Below the pieces are notes generated by a model. That model was not told where the DNA came from. It saw only the letters and a program-made list of their open reading frames with translations, and did not search any database. A stretch of DNA of 64,000 bases from JADJYF01 sp965278995 (GTDB lineage Bacteria; Pseudomonadota; Gammaproteobacteria; Ga0077536): NCBI GenBank assembly GCA_965278995.1, contig OZ257136.1, positions 3,844,001 through 3,908,000 of the forward strand, written 5' to 3'. Position numbers and translations under genes: made by a program. The first letter of the stretch is position 1, and each line of letters opens with the position of its first letter. Of this stretch, positions 17,231 through 24,717 are shown one piece after another.

Positions 17231-17854
17231 ATGAATCTATGCAGACTCGTGGCCGTGTTGCTCGCCTTGACGGCGCAGCGTGCCAACGCCGAAACTGAGC
17301 TTTCTACGCTTACCCCGGAGACGCTATCCGGGCAGTTCGATTGTGCTGATGCATTCGATCTGGTTGCACTGGTCGCGGTGTTCCGTTGCGCAGCTTACAC
17401 GCCACCCGCTGCGGCACAGCCAGCGTTAACCGCAGCGCTCGAACGCCTGCAGCAACTTGGTGTAATCAGCCCCAGCGAAAGAGCGACAACGAACGTTGCA
17501 TTCTGCCCGCTTGCAGCCGGCACAGGCATGGTGCCCACGCCACATCAGGTGTATGTGGACGACGGCCTCATCATGCTCAGCACCGATGGTCTGGCCGAAA
17601 TCATCGCGCACGAACTCGAGCATGTGCGGCAATTTGCGGAACTCGGTGAGCGCAGCTTCAAATGCGCTTATGTCGAGGCCATGACAGCCTGTGGCGGCTG
17701 TCAGGATCGCCGACATCCTCAGGAGCTGGCCGCTTATGAATACCAGGGCCTGGTGCGCGACCAGCTGTTGCGCGAACCTGCCTCGGACTCAGACACCTCA
17801 CCTGACATAGATGAAAGTGCGGGACCTGCCGACAGTGACGTGGTGCAACCGTGA
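17231..17854 (+). CDS. Secreted HExxH protein (DUF4157-like)
   Basis: 207 residues with a signal peptide (LVAVLLALTAQRANA). The centre carries a zinc-protease-type helix, IIAHELEHVRQF, where HELEH fits HExxH. It is preceded by a short strand (VYVDDGLIMLS) as in the DUF4157 metallopeptidase-like fold. Four further Cys residues around residues 140-170 (including ACGGC) could form disulfides. The C-terminus is acidic and disordered. Probably periplasmic or secreted; substrate unknown. The gene starts 100 bases after the DUF1631-like gene. Confidence 0.68.
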   Translation: MNLCRLVAVLLALTAQRANAETELSTLTPETLSGQFDCADAFDLVALVAVFRCAAYTPPAAAQPALTAALERLQQLGVISPSERATTNVAFCPLAAGTGMVPTPHQVYVDDGLIMLSTDGLAEIIAHELEHVRQFAELGERSFKCAYVEAMTACGGCQDRRHPQELAAYEYQGLVRDQLLREPASDSDTSPDIDESAGPADSDVVQP

Positions 17855-17968
17855 CAGCTCGCGCGTTCTCCCCTAGGATCAGGAGCCAGGATGGCGCCCG
17901 GTACGGTGCCGCAACGCGGTGCGCAAGCCGGCAGCCGTGTTCGATTCATTCCGAGGCAAAATCAAGCC

Positions 17969-18259
17969 ATGCACAACCGCCCCACCGCCGATAGCGTCAA
18001 ACAACTCGAAACGGAACGAGTGATTGTGACCGAGTGGCATTTCGCTCCGGGGGCTGAGACCGGCTGGCATCGCCATGGCCACGATTATGTCGTGGTGCCG
18101 CTGACGACCGGCACGCTACTGCTCGAAACAGCCGATGGTGAAAAAACGGCCGAGCTCAAGCTCGGCCAGTCCTACGCGCGCCCGGTAGGCGTCGAACACA
18201 ATGTCATCAATGCCAATGCGTTCGATCTCTCGTTCATCGAAATAGAGCTGAAACCATGA
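17969..18259 (+). CDS. Small cupin-domain protein
   Basis: 96 residues from the ATG at 17969. A single cupin fold is indicated by the metal-binding motif TGWHRHGHDYVVVPL and the closing strand YARPVGVEHNVINAN, which supplies a third His. Such small cupins often bind a metal and act as dioxygenases, isomerases or sensors; the role here is not predictable. Its stop overlaps the next gene start by four bases (ATGA), so the two are co-translated. Confidence 0.75.
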   Translation: MHNRPTADSVKQLETERVIVTEWHFAPGAETGWHRHGHDYVVVPLTTGTLLLETADGEKTAELKLGQSYARPVGVEHNVINANAFDLSFIEIELKP

Positions 18260-18642
18260 ATGCGACTTACGCCGTTCCGCCCACTGAATTCAACAGCGAA
18301 ACGGTCGTCGATCTCTACGACCTGACATTCGATGCAGGCGATAAGCTGAATGGCAGTCTGTATCTGTGCACGCCGCGCGGCGCTGCCGATATCGAGCCCG
18401 CGCCGTGGGTCGAGGCGCTGCGTGCGGCAGGGCTGTGGTCGGCCGAGCCGCCCAAACAGGTCGCGGACGAACAGCGCCAGGCATACAAGGACGGACTCCT
18501 CTTCGTCGCTGCTGTCGCCTATGCGACAGGTACCGGTCACGTCGTGTTCGCGCGTTTCGATCATCCGAAATTCCCTTCCAGCAGCGAACGCTGGGAAGCC
18601 TGGATTGATTTCTGCGATGTGCGCCATGAACGCCTCAACTGA
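18256..18642 (+). CDS. Hypothetical protein, unknown family
   Basis: 128 residues, soluble and without signal or membrane segments. It has an acidic N-terminal half (VVDLYDLTFDAGDKLNG) and a hydrophobic strand-helix core (LFVAAVAYATGTGHVVFARF), and ends in an aromatic patch (ERWEAWIDFCDVRHERL). I do not recognise the family. It overlaps the cupin gene by four bases and the GFA gene by 17 bases, so it is likely expressed with both. Confidence 0.6.
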   Translation: MNATYAVPPTEFNSETVVDLYDLTFDAGDKLNGSLYLCTPRGAADIEPAPWVEALRAAGLWSAEPPKQVADEQRQAYKDGLLFVAAVAYATGTGHVVFARFDHPKFPSSSERWEAWIDFCDVRHERLN

Positions 18643-19042
18643 CGCGATTCGCGGCAGCTGCTTGTGCGGTGCCGTGCGCTTCGTGGTCACTGCGCCTTTC
18701 CTCAGCATGAGTTACTGTCACTGCACGATGTGTCGGCGTCAGCATGGATCCGCCTATGCCACCTATTGCGAGGCCGCTGCAGCGGATTTCCGCGTGCTGA
18801 CGGGGGCTGAGGCGATCGTGTCCTTCGCCTCGTCGCCCGGGATCGAGCGGCGTTTCTGCGGCACCTGCGGCGGCAAGCTGAGTTTTCATGCAGCCGACCT
18901 GCCAGATCGACTCTGGATAGCTGCCGGCGCACTTGACGACGATCCGGGCATACGCCCGTCGTATCATATTTTCGCGGCTTCACAGGCACCCTGGCATGAG
19001 ATCACTGACGACCTGCCGCGGCACGCCGCCTACCCCGAGTAG
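18626..19042 (+). CDS. GFA-family zinc protein (CENP-V/GFA fold)
   Basis: 138 residues from the ATG at 18626. The structural Cys clusters of the family are all present: SCLCGAVRF at the N-terminus, YCHCTMCRRQHG and RRFCGTCGGKL. Named for S-(hydroxymethyl)glutathione synthase, though most members have no shown enzyme activity. It overlaps the previous gene and the following lipoprotein-like gene. Cytoplasmic, two zinc sites expected. Confidence 0.85.
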   Translation: MNASTDAIRGSCLCGAVRFVVTAPFLSMSYCHCTMCRRQHGSAYATYCEAAAADFRVLTGAEAIVSFASSPGIERRFCGTCGGKLSFHAADLPDRLWIAAGALDDDPGIRPSYHIFAASQAPWHEITDDLPRHAAYPE

Positions 19043-19424
19043 ACGTCAACCGTTGGCACTATTGCTCGCGCTGATCGCGCCGTTGTGCGCTTGCGGACTG
19101 GCTGAGGAACAACCTTTCGGTGAATTCGTCTCACCCGGCGGTGACTGGACGCTGCGAATTGCCGTTGCCGAATCGAACTATCCGCAAGGGCCCTGGCATG
19201 TTCTAGCCTATCTCAATCAGCGCGGGGCAGAACAGGCCATCACACCAATCATCGACACCACGCTCGCCAACGACGGCATTCCGTTCTCCTCCGACAACGT
19301 CGCCATACGCTGGATCAGCAGCAAGCAGGCCTTGATGTGCCTGCGCGCGACCGACCTTCCGGATCGCGGCCTGCGCATCGAAGTCGGCGCACCACCGCGA
19401 ATCGTCGAAGTCGAGCGTTGCTGA
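18996..19424 (+). CDS. Putative lipoprotein or secreted protein, unknown
   Basis: 142 residues from the ATG at 18996, overlapping the GFA gene by 47 bases. The N-terminus is Arg-rich and then hydrophobic (PLALLLALIAPLCACG), with a Cys that fits a lipobox (LCAC). The mature part (about 100 residues) reads as a small beta-rich domain beginning FGEFVSPGGDWTLRIAV and ending ADL-type strands near APPRIVEVERC. No family recognised. The start is uncertain: a shorter start is not available before the signal. Confidence 0.55.
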   Translation: MRSLTTCRGTPPTPSRRQPLALLLALIAPLCACGLAEEQPFGEFVSPGGDWTLRIAVAESNYPQGPWHVLAYLNQRGAEQAITPIIDTTLANDGIPFSSDNVAIRWISSKQALMCLRATDLPDRGLRIEVGAPPRIVEVERC

Positions 19425-19443
19425 GCGAACGGGCACAACGCTC

Positions 19444-19815
19444 GTGGCCAACCGAAAGAAATCGAAGCGTGCAGCGTCGGACACGCCGTTCCCTGGAGGC
19501 GGGCGGAACGAACGGGTGTGGACAGCCGTATCCTGTATTCCAGCGGGCAAGGTCGCGACGTATAAGCAGATTGCCGCGCTCGCCGGTATCGAAGGACCGA
19601 GCGCCGCCCGTCAGGTCGGTTATGCACTCGCGGCACTGCATGACGACAACGACGTACCCTGGCATCGCGTGGTCAACGTGAAAGGGCGAGTCAGCCCGCG
19701 CGGCCGCCCCGGCTGGGACACGGAACAATACGACCGCCTGGTGCTCGAAGGAGTCGACTGCGACGCTTTCGGACAAATCTGCCTGGTGAAACATGAATGG
19801 GACTACCGACTCTGA
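19444..19815 (+). CDS. Alkyltransferase-like protein (ATL)
   Basis: 123 residues from a GTG. It has the DNA-binding domain of O6-alkylguanine-DNA alkyltransferases, with the helix-turn-helix KVATYKQIAALAGI and an active-site loop VPWHRVVN. The methyl-accepting Cys of PCHRV is replaced by Trp, which defines ATL proteins. These do not repair but bind O6-alkylguanine and hand it to nucleotide excision repair. The C-terminus overlaps the next gene by 23 bases. The N-terminal lysine-rich tail is unremarkable. Confidence 0.88.
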   Translation: MANRKKSKRAASDTPFPGGGRNERVWTAVSCIPAGKVATYKQIAALAGIEGPSAARQVGYALAALHDDNDVPWHRVVNVKGRVSPRGRPGWDTEQYDRLVLEGVDCDAFGQICLVKHEWDYRL

Positions 19816-20215
19816 ATTGCCAGCAATCGCGCCTGCCGGGCGTCGATCGCGCCGGCCGTTGATTGTCGCCGTCCTGGTCATCTTCGCCACGATAGTCATG
19901 CTCGGACGCAACGGCAGCGCACTCGCGCCCGTTCGCTGCGATATCGAGCACGTTCCTGACGCCGATACCGTCGTCATGCTGAGCGCCGTCTGGTGCGGCT
20001 ACTGCCGGCGCGCGCGCGCCTATCTGCAAAGCGAGCGTATCACCCACTGCGAATACGATGTCGAAACCACCGATCGCGGCCGCGAACTGTTCGCCCGCCT
20101 GCCGTTGAAAGTCATCCCCATACTCATGATCCGCGACGACACCCTGGTCGGCTTCGACCGCGTCGAGATCGAGCAATCACTCGCCGCACACGGGATAACC
20201 GAGCTCACGGATTGA
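19793..20215 (+). CDS. Membrane-anchored glutaredoxin-like protein
   Basis: 140 residues. A transmembrane anchor (LIVAVLVIFATIVMLG, about residues 23-38) is followed by a thioredoxin-fold domain with a redox motif WCGYC and a later VIPILMI segment in the cis-Pro region. The anchor preceded by Arg residues predicts a periplasm-facing domain. It may reduce or oxidise periplasmic thiols; the partner is unknown. Its coding region overlaps the ATL gene by 23 bases. The two large hairpins begin 27 bases after the stop. Confidence 0.75.
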   Translation: MNGTTDSELPAIAPAGRRSRRPLIVAVLVIFATIVMLGRNGSALAPVRCDIEHVPDADTVVMLSAVWCGYCRRARAYLQSERITHCEYDVETTDRGRELFARLPLKVIPILMIRDDTLVGFDRVEIEQSLAAHGITELTD

Positions 20216-20241
20216 AGACGTAATCGTCCAAAGCGGCGTAG

Positions 20242-20307
20242 CGGTGCTGTCGGGCATCCCTTCCGTCACTGACTGGTACGCTCCTCCAGGGATGCCCGAC
20301 AGCACCG
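20242..20307. repeat. Large hairpin 1 of a complementary-loop pair
   Basis: A perfect 20-bp inverted repeat (20242-20261 with 20288-20307) encloses a 26-base loop (20262-20287). The loop is the reverse complement of the loop of hairpin 2 at 25 of 26 positions, while the two stems are unrelated in sequence. The element sits between convergent genes (glutaredoxin-like, plus; pyrK-like, minus). Confidence 0.85.
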
Positions 20308-20336
20308 AATCCACGGCACCACGAACTCGGCATAAA

Positions 20337-20400
20337 GGCGCTGGCGGACTTTCGCGGAGGAGCGTACCACTCAGTGACGGAGCGAAAGTCCGCCAGCGCC
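20337..20400. repeat. Large hairpin 2 of a complementary-loop pair
   Basis: A perfect 19-bp inverted repeat (20337-20355 with 20382-20400) encloses a 26-base loop (20356-20381). Loop 1 and loop 2 differ by a single base after reverse complementing. Neither stem is followed by a T-run, so classical intrinsic termination is not the obvious role. The remainder of 20216-20479 holds nothing recognisable. Confidence 0.85.
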
Positions 20401-20479
20401 GGAACCCCGGCACTATCGAGCAGAACCTCGAAAAGCAGCGTAGCGGGCACTGCATAAATCCCGGCACACCAACCGCAGA

Positions 20480-21376
20480 TCAAGCAGGAAACACGACCTG
20501 ACTCGCTTCGAATACCGGGCCATCGACGCACACGCGTTTCATGGCCAGGCCTGTCGGCGTCTCCACTTTTACCGTGCAGCCGGCACAACCACCCACTGCG
20601 CAGGCCATGTATTCCTCGAGTGATATCTGCGCCGGTAGTGAGTAGTCATGTGCCAGGGCGGCGACGGCGCGGAGCATCGGGGTCGGCCCGCACGCATAAA
20701 TTTCGATCTCGTCCCGTACAGCGACGGCGTGGTCGAGATAGTAACGCGCCAGATCGGTGACGAAACCGGTATAAGTGCCGGCGAAACCGGCCTGGCTCGC
20801 CAGTCGCGAAGCAATACCCCAATCGTCGAGTAACGGCATCGCCGCAATGACGGTGCTTGGCAGGCCATCGATCATGATCCGCGACGGGCGGGCACGGAAC
20901 GGGAACGGGACTTCCGAACCCATCAACACCAGCGGTGTGACCGGGGCCCGCGTCGCGCGCATGTGTTCGGCCAGGAAAAGCATCGGCGGAATGCCGACGC
21001 CGCCGCCGATCAGCAGCGGACGTTTGCGGTAGCCGGTCAGGCGGAACGGCTGGCCTATCGGCCCGACCATGCTGATGACATCGCCCGGCTTGCGCTCCGC
21101 CAGTAACGCGGTACCGATACCGTGGATTTTGAACAGCATGTCCAGCCAGCCATCCCGCGCTGAGACACGCATGACCGACATTGGCCGGCGCATCGCCAGA
21201 TGGTCGGCGCAACGCAGATGTACGAAGCTGCCCGGCAGCGCACGTTCAGCCAGCGGTGGGCATTGCACGCGCATCACGCACTGCGCGCCGTCGTGCTGCT
21301 CGACTGACACCACGCTGGCATTCGCGATCAGAATGCTGCCGCGGCGTTCGCGTGGACTCGGAGCAGCGCCGGCCAC
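20480..21376 (-). CDS. PyrK-like dihydroorotate dehydrogenase electron-transfer flavoprotein
   Basis: About 298 residues from a GTG at 21374-21376, just past the pyrC' stop; a GTG at 21407-21409 would overlap pyrC' instead. It has a ferredoxin-reductase FAD domain (RRPMSVMRVSARDGW), an NAD-binding part (RKRPLLIGGGVGIPPMLFLA, CGPTPMLRAV) and a C-terminal [2Fe-2S] cluster with four Cys (ACAVGGCAGC then VCVDGPVF). This is PyrK architecture. PyrK normally serves class 1B dihydroorotate dehydrogenases, and no pyrD is in the window, so its electron acceptor or donor is open. Confidence 0.8.
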   Translation of the reverse strand: MAGAAPSPRERRGSILIANASVVSVEQHDGAQCVMRVQCPPLAERALPGSFVHLRCADHLAMRRPMSVMRVSARDGWLDMLFKIHGIGTALLAERKPGDVISMVGPIGQPFRLTGYRKRPLLIGGGVGIPPMLFLAEHMRATRAPVTPLVLMGSEVPFPFRARPSRIMIDGLPSTVIAAMPLLDDWGIASRLASQAGFAGTYTGFVTDLARYYLDHAVAVRDEIEIYACGPTPMLRAVAALAHDYSLPAQISLEEYMACAVGGCAGCTVKVETPTGLAMKRVCVDGPVFEASQVVFPA

Positions 21377-21377
21377 C

Positions 21378-22658
21378 TCAGCTGCGGCTCTCGTAGACGA
21401 TGCGCCCACCGACCAGCGTCATCATCACTTTGCCGGTCAGTTGTTCACCGAGGAACGGCGTATTCCTGCCGCTCGAATGCAGCGACTCGGCGGTCAACTG
21501 CCAGCTACGTGTTGGATCGAACACGCAGATATCGGCGACATCGCCAACGCCGAGACTGCCACTTTCCAGCCCGGCGATGCGCGCCGGTCGACAGGCCGCA
21601 GCATCGATCGCGCGCACCAGATCGAGGGTCCCGTCGGCAACGAGCGCCAGCATCAGCGGCAGAAACGTATCCAGCCCGGAGATCCCAGGTTCGGTGGCGC
21701 CGAAAGGCCCGGCCTTGGCATCGGCATCGTGCGGCTCATGCTGCGCACTCAGTACATCGATATGACCGGCCGCCAGACCTTTACGTAGGCGTGCGCGATC
21801 GCGAGGCGTACGGAGCGGCGGGCGCACGTGATAGTTGCCGTCGAAATGCGTGATGTCCTCGTCGCAAAGCGTGAGATGAGCAACCCCGACATCGGCGCTC
21901 ACCGCGAGATCCGCGCGCCGCGCATCGCGCAGATACTTGACTGAATCAGCGCATGAAAGCGAGCGGAAATGCGCCCGAGCCCCGGTTTCCTCGAGCAGGA
22001 CGAGATCGCGCGCAAGGCCGATCAGTTCAGCCGAAGCCGGAATGCCCGGCAGGCCGAAACGCGTACTGGTCGCACCCTCGTGCATGCAGCCTTGCGCCCC
22101 GAGCCACGGATCTTCGGCATACAGAAATACCGTCAGATCGAGCGTCGAGGCGTAGGCGAGCGCATTCTTCAGCACGGCGCTGTCACGGATCACGCGACCG
22201 GCATTCGAGACGCCGACGCAGCCGATAGCTTTCAGCGCATGCATTTCGGCCAGGATCTGGCCCGACAAACCATGCGTCAGCGCGCCGATGCAGCGCACGC
22301 GCGCACCGCGCACGCCACGTGCGCGCTGATGAATCAGTTCGACCACCGCCGGATTGTCGATCACCGGCGCCGTATCCGGCGTGCAGCACACGGTGGTGAA
22401 ACCCGACGCGGCCGCCGCCATCAGTTCGCTTTCGATGGTTGCTTTGTGTTCCGCGCCTGGTTCGCGTAGCCGTGCGCCGATTTCGACAAATCCCGGGCAG
22501 ACAACGAGACCAGTTGCTTCGACCACGCGGACCGGCTTGAACCCGGCCGGCAGACGACCGAGACCGACCACGCGATCGCCGTCAATATAGACATCGACGA
22601 CTTCGTCGCGCCGATTGGCCGGGTCGATCAGCCGACCGCCTTTCAGTTTCAGTTTCAC
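21378..22658 (-). CDS. Non-catalytic dihydroorotase-like protein (PyrC'/PyrX)
   Basis: 426 residues in the amidohydrolase fold, from a GTG overlapping pyrB by four bases. Active enzymes have DxHxHxR after the first strands; here the motif is CPGFVEIGARLREPG, with Gly61 and Arg63 in place of both metal-binding His. The later His of the xxHxED region is Ala (FLYAEDPW) and the DHxPH motif reads SAQHEPHD. It should therefore be inactive as a dihydroorotase. In Pseudomonas the equivalent PyrC' is a structural partner of aspartate transcarbamoylase, and this gene has the same position next to pyrB. Confidence 0.88.
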   Translation of the reverse strand: MKLKLKGGRLIDPANRRDEVVDVYIDGDRVVGLGRLPAGFKPVRVVEATGLVVCPGFVEIGARLREPGAEHKATIESELMAAAASGFTTVCCTPDTAPVIDNPAVVELIHQRARGVRGARVRCIGALTHGLSGQILAEMHALKAIGCVGVSNAGRVIRDSAVLKNALAYASTLDLTVFLYAEDPWLGAQGCMHEGATSTRFGLPGIPASAELIGLARDLVLLEETGARAHFRSLSCADSVKYLRDARRADLAVSADVGVAHLTLCDEDITHFDGNYHVRPPLRTPRDRARLRKGLAAGHIDVLSAQHEPHDADAKAGPFGATEPGISGLDTFLPLMLALVADGTLDLVRAIDAAACRPARIAGLESGSLGVGDVADICVFDPTRSWQLTAESLHSSGRNTPFLGEQLTGKVMMTLVGGRIVYESRS

Positions 22659-23623
22659 GAGGACTGCGCCGCTGTGCCCATCGCCATCGACATCACGGCC
22701 ATGCGGACTGCGATGCCATGCGTGACCTGCTGCAGAATGACCGACTGCGAACCATCTGCAACCGCCGAATCGATCTCGACGCCGCGATTGATCGGCCCTG
22801 GATGCATGACGATCGCATTCGGCGCCGCGCGCTTCAGGCGCGCCGGGGTCAAACCGTAGGTATGAAAATATTCGTGCCCGCTCGGCAACAACGCGCTCTG
22901 CATCCGCTCCTGTTGCAGGCGCAGCATAATGATGACATCGGCCTGGGCAATGCCGCTGTCCAACGAATGATCGACCAGCACCCCGAGCTGTTCGATGCCA
23001 GCCGGCAAGAGTGTTTTCGGCCCGACCACGCGAATTTCAGCCACGCCGAGTGTCTTCAGCGCGTGGATCTCCGAGCGTGCGACTCGCGAATGCGCAATGT
23101 CGCCGACGATGGCGACTTTCAAGACGCTGAAATCCGGCTTGTGTCGCCGAATCGTAAACATGTCGAGCATGGCCTGGGTCGGGTGTTCGTGCCGACCATC
23201 GCCAGCATTGATCACGCTGACATCCGGCCCAACCATGCGGGCGATGAACTCAGGAGCGCCGCTGTCCTGATGACGAACGACAAACATATCGGTCTGCATC
23301 GCTTCCAGCGTGCGCAGCGTATCCGACAAGGATTCGCCTTTCTTCGTCGCGCTCGCTTCGATATTCAGATTCATGACGTCAGCCGAGAGGCGCTTGGCGG
23401 CCAGTTCGAACGTCGTGCGCGTGCGCGTGGATGGCTCGAAAAACAGATTGACCACCGTCTTGCCGCGCAACATCGGCACTTTCTTCACAGCCCGGTCGCC
23501 GACGACAGTGAACCGTTCAGCGTGATCGAGAATTTCTGTCAGCAGACTTTTCGGCAGATGCTCGATGGATAGAAAATGTTTGAGGCGACCTTGGCTGTCG
23601 AGCTGAATATTATCGCGGAGCAT
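22655..23623 (-). CDS. pyrB: Aspartate carbamoyltransferase catalytic subunit
   Basis: 322 residues from the ATG at 23621-23623; upstream in-frame starts would overlap pyrR. Carbamoyl-phosphate binding motif FFEPSTRTRTTFELA, aspartate loop region HSLDSGIAQ, and the closing HPGPINRGVEIDSAVADG typical of PyrB. It condenses carbamoyl phosphate and aspartate, the first committed pyrimidine step. The similarity is highest to the Pseudomonas-type enzyme that assembles with a PyrC' subunit, matching the next gene. Ribosome binding site not obvious. Confidence 0.95.
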   Translation of the reverse strand: MLRDNIQLDSQGRLKHFLSIEHLPKSLLTEILDHAERFTVVGDRAVKKVPMLRGKTVVNLFFEPSTRTRTTFELAAKRLSADVMNLNIEASATKKGESLSDTLRTLEAMQTDMFVVRHQDSGAPEFIARMVGPDVSVINAGDGRHEHPTQAMLDMFTIRRHKPDFSVLKVAIVGDIAHSRVARSEIHALKTLGVAEIRVVGPKTLLPAGIEQLGVLVDHSLDSGIAQADVIIMLRLQQERMQSALLPSGHEYFHTYGLTPARLKRAAPNAIVMHPGPINRGVEIDSAVADGSQSVILQQVTHGIAVRMAVMSMAMGTAAQSS

Positions 23624-23693
23624 CAGCGGACGGCGTCGCGCGAAGTCGAAAAATAAATCAGGCGTGCTCGGCAGGCCGCGTACGCGCAGCGGT

Positions 23694-24209
23694 TCAGGAC
23701 TTGGTCGCGCATATCTGAAGTCGCAAGGGATCGGGCCCGAGCAGTTTAACATGCTCGCCCGCCGGCAGGGTGATGCGCGTACCGTACACATTCGCATCTA
23801 TCGGCAGTTCGCGCCCGCCCCGATCGACCAGCACGACCAGGCTGACCGAACGCGGCCGACCGTAGTCGAAGATCTCGTTCATCGCCGCGCGCACGGTGCG
23901 CCCGGTATACAGAATGTCATCGACCAGGATCAGATGACGATCATCAACATCGAATGGCAGCTGCGACGGCGCGACTGTCGGGTGCACGCCGATACGGCTG
24001 AAGTCATCGCGATAGAAAGCGATATTGAGTTCGCCGGCTGGTTCCTTGATTTTCAGCAGGGTCTGCAATCGCGCAGCGAGCCACACGCCGCCGGTACAAA
24101 TTCCGATGAGCGCCGGGCGCTCGATACGGTGCGTGCGGATGCGCTCTTTGAGGCGAGCGGCGATGTCGGCAATCAGCCTGTCGACATCAATGTTTTCGAG
24201 CTCGCTCAT
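23694..24209 (-). CDS. pyrR: PyrR bifunctional regulator/uracil phosphoribosyltransferase
   Basis: 171 residues. The PRPP-binding loop LILVDDILYTGRTVRAAM and the N-terminal helices with RPALIGICTGG match PyrR. In Gram-positives it binds pyr mRNA; in gammaproteobacteria such as Pseudomonas it is a pyrimidine-responsive protein in the same gene order. Seventy bases separate it from pyrB, where a regulatory leader could lie; I see no clear attenuator there. Confidence 0.93.
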   Translation of the reverse strand: MSELENIDVDRLIADIAARLKERIRTHRIERPALIGICTGGVWLAARLQTLLKIKEPAGELNIAFYRDDFSRIGVHPTVAPSQLPFDVDDRHLILVDDILYTGRTVRAAMNEIFDYGRPRSVSLVVLVDRGGRELPIDANVYGTRITLPAGEHVKLLGPDPLRLQICATKS

Positions 24210-24236
24210 GGGCGCCAGTCAGTCTCGTGTTTAGGC

Positions 24237-24294
24237 GCCTGCCGGACTTAGGCTGAATCTGCTGCGGCGTCACGATTCCCTAAGTCCGACAGGC
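24237..24294. repeat. Inverted repeat with 26-base loop across the ruvX stop
   Basis: Arms 24237-24252 and 24279-24294 pair at 15 of 16 positions around a 26-base loop that itself has GAATC/GATTC ends. The left arm contains the ruvX stop codon. The loop length equals that of the hairpins at 20242-20400 though the sequences differ. A related string (right arm plus the following GGCTCCTGG, compared with GTCCGACAGACTGCTAG) recurs at the sthA/pmbA junction near 45590-45606. Confidence 0.6.
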
Positions 24295-24685
24295 TCCTGG
24301 TCAACCAGGATTCCAGAATATAGCGTGCCGCCACCGCATCGATGCCGTGGTTGCGCGTCTGCGGGTCGGCGCCCGCAGCATACGACGAGAGCCGTTCATC
24401 GACAAACGCGACAGTGCATTTGAAGCGCCCAGTCAGGCGTCGCGCGAAGCGCTCGATGACCGGCTGCAGAACATGCGGGCGGCCGTCTTCAGTAGATGGC
24501 ATGCCAAGGACGAAGCCATCGGGACGCCATTCGGCAACGAGTCTGGCGAGCGCGTCCCAATCCGGGCGGCCATCGCGGACGGCAACGGTTGCCAGCGCAT
24601 TGGCGCTTCGCGTGAGATCCTGGCCGACTGCCACACCGATACGTCGCTCGCCGTAGTCGAAGCCGAGATAAGTCCGCGTCGCCAC
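24248..24685 (-). CDS. ruvX: RuvX/YqgF Holliday-junction-type nuclease
   Basis: 145 residues from a GTG at 24683-24685 with AAGG just upstream; the longer frame overlaps yqgE. RNase H-fold motifs are present: YLGFDYGERRIGVAVG with the first acidic residue, DGFVLGMPS, AFVDERLSS and DAVAARYILESWL. Involved in 16S rRNA 5'-end maturation in Escherichia coli and sometimes named a Holliday resolvase. Operon neighbours are yqgE upstream and pyrR downstream, as in Pseudomonas. Confidence 0.92.
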   Translation of the reverse strand: MATRTYLGFDYGERRIGVAVGQDLTRSANALATVAVRDGRPDWDALARLVAEWRPDGFVLGMPSTEDGRPHVLQPVIERFARRLTGRFKCTVAFVDERLSSYAAGADPQTRNHGIDAVAARYILESWLTRSLSDLGNRDAAADSA

Positions 24686-24717
24686 CGGAGCCTTACTGCT
24701 GGCCGTCCGCGCCTGGT

